A DNA stretch of 24,146 nucleotides from assembly GCA_934183045.1 (NCBI GenBank), contig CAKPRW010000013.1:1-24146 (forward strand). Reading direction: 5' to 3'. The notes below the pieces were generated by a model. The model was not told where the DNA came from. It searched no databases and was given only the letters and a program-made list of their open reading frames with translations. The translations under genes were made by a program, and so were the position numbers. Source of the stretch: an uncultured Clostridia bacterium (GTDB taxonomy: Bacteria; Bacillota; Clostridia; TANB77; CAG-508). Shown here piece by piece: positions 23,142 to 24,146 of this stretch; positions within the stretch are counted from its first letter, which is position 1, and every line of letters starts with the position of its first letter.

Positions 23142-23170
23142 ATTTTATCACATAAATATTCTTTTGTCAA
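23142..23170 (-). promoter_or_regulatory. Strong sigma-A promoter of rplU-rpmA
   Basis: On the minus strand, perfect TTGACA (23165-23170), 17 bp, TAAAAT (23142-23147) with TGA before the -10. Confidence 0.9.
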
Positions 23171-23231
23171 CATTTTCTACCCTTTATTTTTTTATCTCCT
23201 TATTTATATGTATATCTGTTTTTTGTAGAAC

Positions 23232-23292
23232 TGTTCGTTCATGTTTATAGCACTTTTTGTTCGTGTTTTTTTAAACATCTTGTTGGTATACT
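23232..23292 (+). promoter_or_regulatory. Extended -10 promoter and possible operator of the XRE gene
   Basis: TGGTATACT (23284-23292) is an extended -10 about 28 bp before ATG 23321. Upstream are two copies of TGTTCGT (23232-23238 and 23258-23264), 26 bp apart, which could be binding sites for the encoded regulator. Confidence 0.35.
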
Positions 23293-23320
23293 TTTATCAA
23301 ATTATATGTGGAGGTATAAT

Positions 23321-23701
23321 ATGAATGATCATGAAAAATATTTAAGAAAAAATATTGGCAAAAAAATTAAGCTTGCAAGAGCTAAAGCTAGTTTTACTCA
23401 AGAACAATTAGCAGAAAAGACTTCTCTATCTACTAGGTATATAAGTCAATTAGAACGTGGTATTGCATTTGGCAGTGCTACAACTATTACAAATATTTGT
23501 AAAATACTAAATATTACTCCTGACTTTCTATTTGAAGATTCAATAACTGAAACATCTTCTAATTTTCATGACGTTATAGATGATAAATTTTTAAGAAACT
23601 ATTTGAAATTAAATGATTATAATAAATCTATACTTAAATCAATGGCAAATGAATTAGTAAAATTGCAAGAATATAATATTGATACATATAAGAAAGCTTA
23701 A
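23321..23701 (+). CDS. XRE-family helix-turn-helix regulator
   Basis: 126 residues. An N-terminal HTH (about 12-70) has IGKKIKLARAKASFTQEQLA, then the recognition helix in STRYISQLERG and NICKILNITPDFLF, a Cro/CI-type fold. The C-terminal ~50 residues (DDKFLRNYLKLNDYNKSILK to the end) are helical and probably dimerise. No peptidase or ligand domain is seen, so the signal is unknown. ATG 23321 is preferred over 23306 because the GGAGG site (23310-23314) lies inside the longer frame. It stands alone with its own terminator, typical of a self-regulating house regulator. Targets cannot be inferred. Confidence 0.9.
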   Translation: MNDHEKYLRKNIGKKIKLARAKASFTQEQLAEKTSLSTRYISQLERGIAFGSATTITNICKILNITPDFLFEDSITETSSNFHDVIDDKFLRNYLKLNDYNKSILKSMANELVKLQEYNIDTYKKA

Positions 23702-23703
23702 AG

Positions 23704-23727
23704 AAGGCAAATATTTGCCTTTTTTTA
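23704..23727 (+). terminator. XRE gene terminator
   Basis: AAGGCAA (23704-23710), loop ATAT, TTGCCTT (23715-23721) followed by a T run, immediately after the stop codon. Confidence 0.9.
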
Positions 23728-23777
23728 TTATATTTAATTAGTTTTTTAAATTCTATTAAATTATTTTCAAAAAAATG

Positions 23778-23806
23778 TTGACAAATTAAAAACAACATAT
23801 TATAAT
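23778..23806 (+). promoter_or_regulatory. Consensus promoter of tRNA-Leu
   Basis: Perfect TTGACA (23778-23783), exactly 17 bp, perfect TATAAT (23801-23806), about 38 bp upstream of the mature tRNA. Confidence 0.95.
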
Positions 23807-23843
23807 ACTAATTGTCGTTAAGATAAACCAGTTTAATATTTAT

Positions 23844-23931
23844 GCAGATGTGGCGGAACTGGTAGACGCACAGGACTTAAAATCCTGCGGTTGAATAAAC
23901 CGTGCCGGTTCGATTCCGGCCATCTGCACCA
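23844..23931 (+). tRNA. tRNA-Leu (anticodon UAA)
   Basis: Acceptor GCAGATG (23844-23850) pairs with CATCTGC (23921-23927), followed by discriminator A and an encoded CCA. The anticodon stem CAGGA/TCCTG frames the loop CTTAAAA, giving UAA. A long variable arm (class II) and the T arm GCCGG-TTCGATT-CCGGC are clear. Length 88 nt including CCA. Confidence 0.98.
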
Positions 23932-23935
23932 TTAG

Positions 23936-23973
23936 AACCTCAAGCAGTTCGTAAGATATGCTTGAGGTTTTAA
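23936..23973 (+). terminator. tRNA-Leu terminator
   Basis: AACCTCAAGCA (23936-23946) pairs with TGCTTGAGGTT (23959-23969), followed by TTTT, directly behind the tRNA. Confidence 0.9.
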
Positions 23974-24058
23974 TTTATAAAAAAGCAGATTTTCCTAACA
24001 CTTTTTAATTTTCTGTGTAAGTTTAAGAAAATGTTTTGAAATATATTCTTTTGAACAT

Positions 24059-24145
24059 TTATCTAGTACCAATAGATATTTGTTCTTTTTTATTGTCATT
24101 TGATATAAATGACATATTAAATTTTGTTTCAATCATATTTGCTGG
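24059..24145 (-). CDS. Possible 3' end of a gene running off the right edge
   Basis: An open minus-strand frame enters from the right edge and ends at TAA (24059-24061), giving 28 residues that end in EQISIGTR. There is no ribosome binding site before its internal ATG codons, so if real it is a C-terminal fragment. A perfect hairpin (TGTCATTT 24094-24101 / AAATGACA 24107-24114) lies inside it. Too short to identify. Positions 23974-24058 show nothing else. Confidence 0.22.
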   Translation of the reverse strand, partial: PANMIETKFNMSFISNDNKKEQISIGTR

Positions 24146-24146
24146 T

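Noticed and set aside
23221..23240. LexA/Cheo box near GAACTGTTC upstream of the XRE gene
   Set aside because: The GAAC and GTTC half-sites are 1 bp apart rather than the required 4, so it does not fit the consensus.

Overview
This window is very AT-rich DNA from a low-GC, endospore-forming Firmicute, most likely a member of the Clostridia. Four things point there: a Gram-positive-type PolC replicase, an H-type small acid-soluble spore protein, a SCIFF ranthipeptide precursor (a near-universal clostridial marker), and Firmicutes-style promoters and AGGAGG ribosome binding sites. All content looks chromosomal. I see no insertion sequence, prophage, CRISPR array or toxin-antitoxin module.

Layout. 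Positions 1-295 are non-coding, with a tight triplet of DnaA-box-like 9-mers. Next, on the minus strand, come a DUF1294 membrane protein behind an MTA/SAH deaminase, an LPNTG wall-anchored protein, and a long PolC that carries two tandem OB domains. The gap 8113-8437 holds a long-range inverted repeat with internal hairpins. It precedes a plus-strand 38-residue Cys/Gly-rich peptide gene. A two-gene minus-strand operon follows: an exported glucosaminidase ending in a dockerin, and a membrane-anchored cadherin-like protein. Then come a SCIFF peptide gene without an adjacent maturase and, divergently, a plus-strand U32 peptidase-family protein.

The right half holds a minus-strand nucleoside kinase-RNHCP pair, a large FN3/InlB-repeat protein with no signal peptide, and a plus-strand spore protein (SspH-like). 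After these come a glycosyltransferase, an IMP dehydrogenase, and the L21-L27 ribosomal operon, all minus strand. The window closes with an XRE regulator, tRNA-Leu(UAA), and possibly the tail of another minus-strand gene at the right edge.

How it fits together. Housekeeping functions (replication, GMP synthesis, nucleoside salvage, SAH/MTA recycling, ribosomal proteins, tRNA) alternate with cell-surface genes (LPNTG protein, glucosaminidase, cadherin-like anchor, glycosyltransferase) and two small sporulation-type or peptide genes. Transcription units are unusually easy to delimit, because nearly every one has a recognisable promoter and an intrinsic terminator. Three terminators share one sequence and form a repeat family.

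The best candidates for something new are the structured element upstream of the Cys-rich peptide, the SCIFF precursor with an extra CDHCDH tail and no neighbouring maturase, the duplicated OB fold in PolC, the dockerin-bearing autolysin next to a membrane anchor, and an L27 that lacks both its Firmicutes pro-sequence and the linked processing protease gene.
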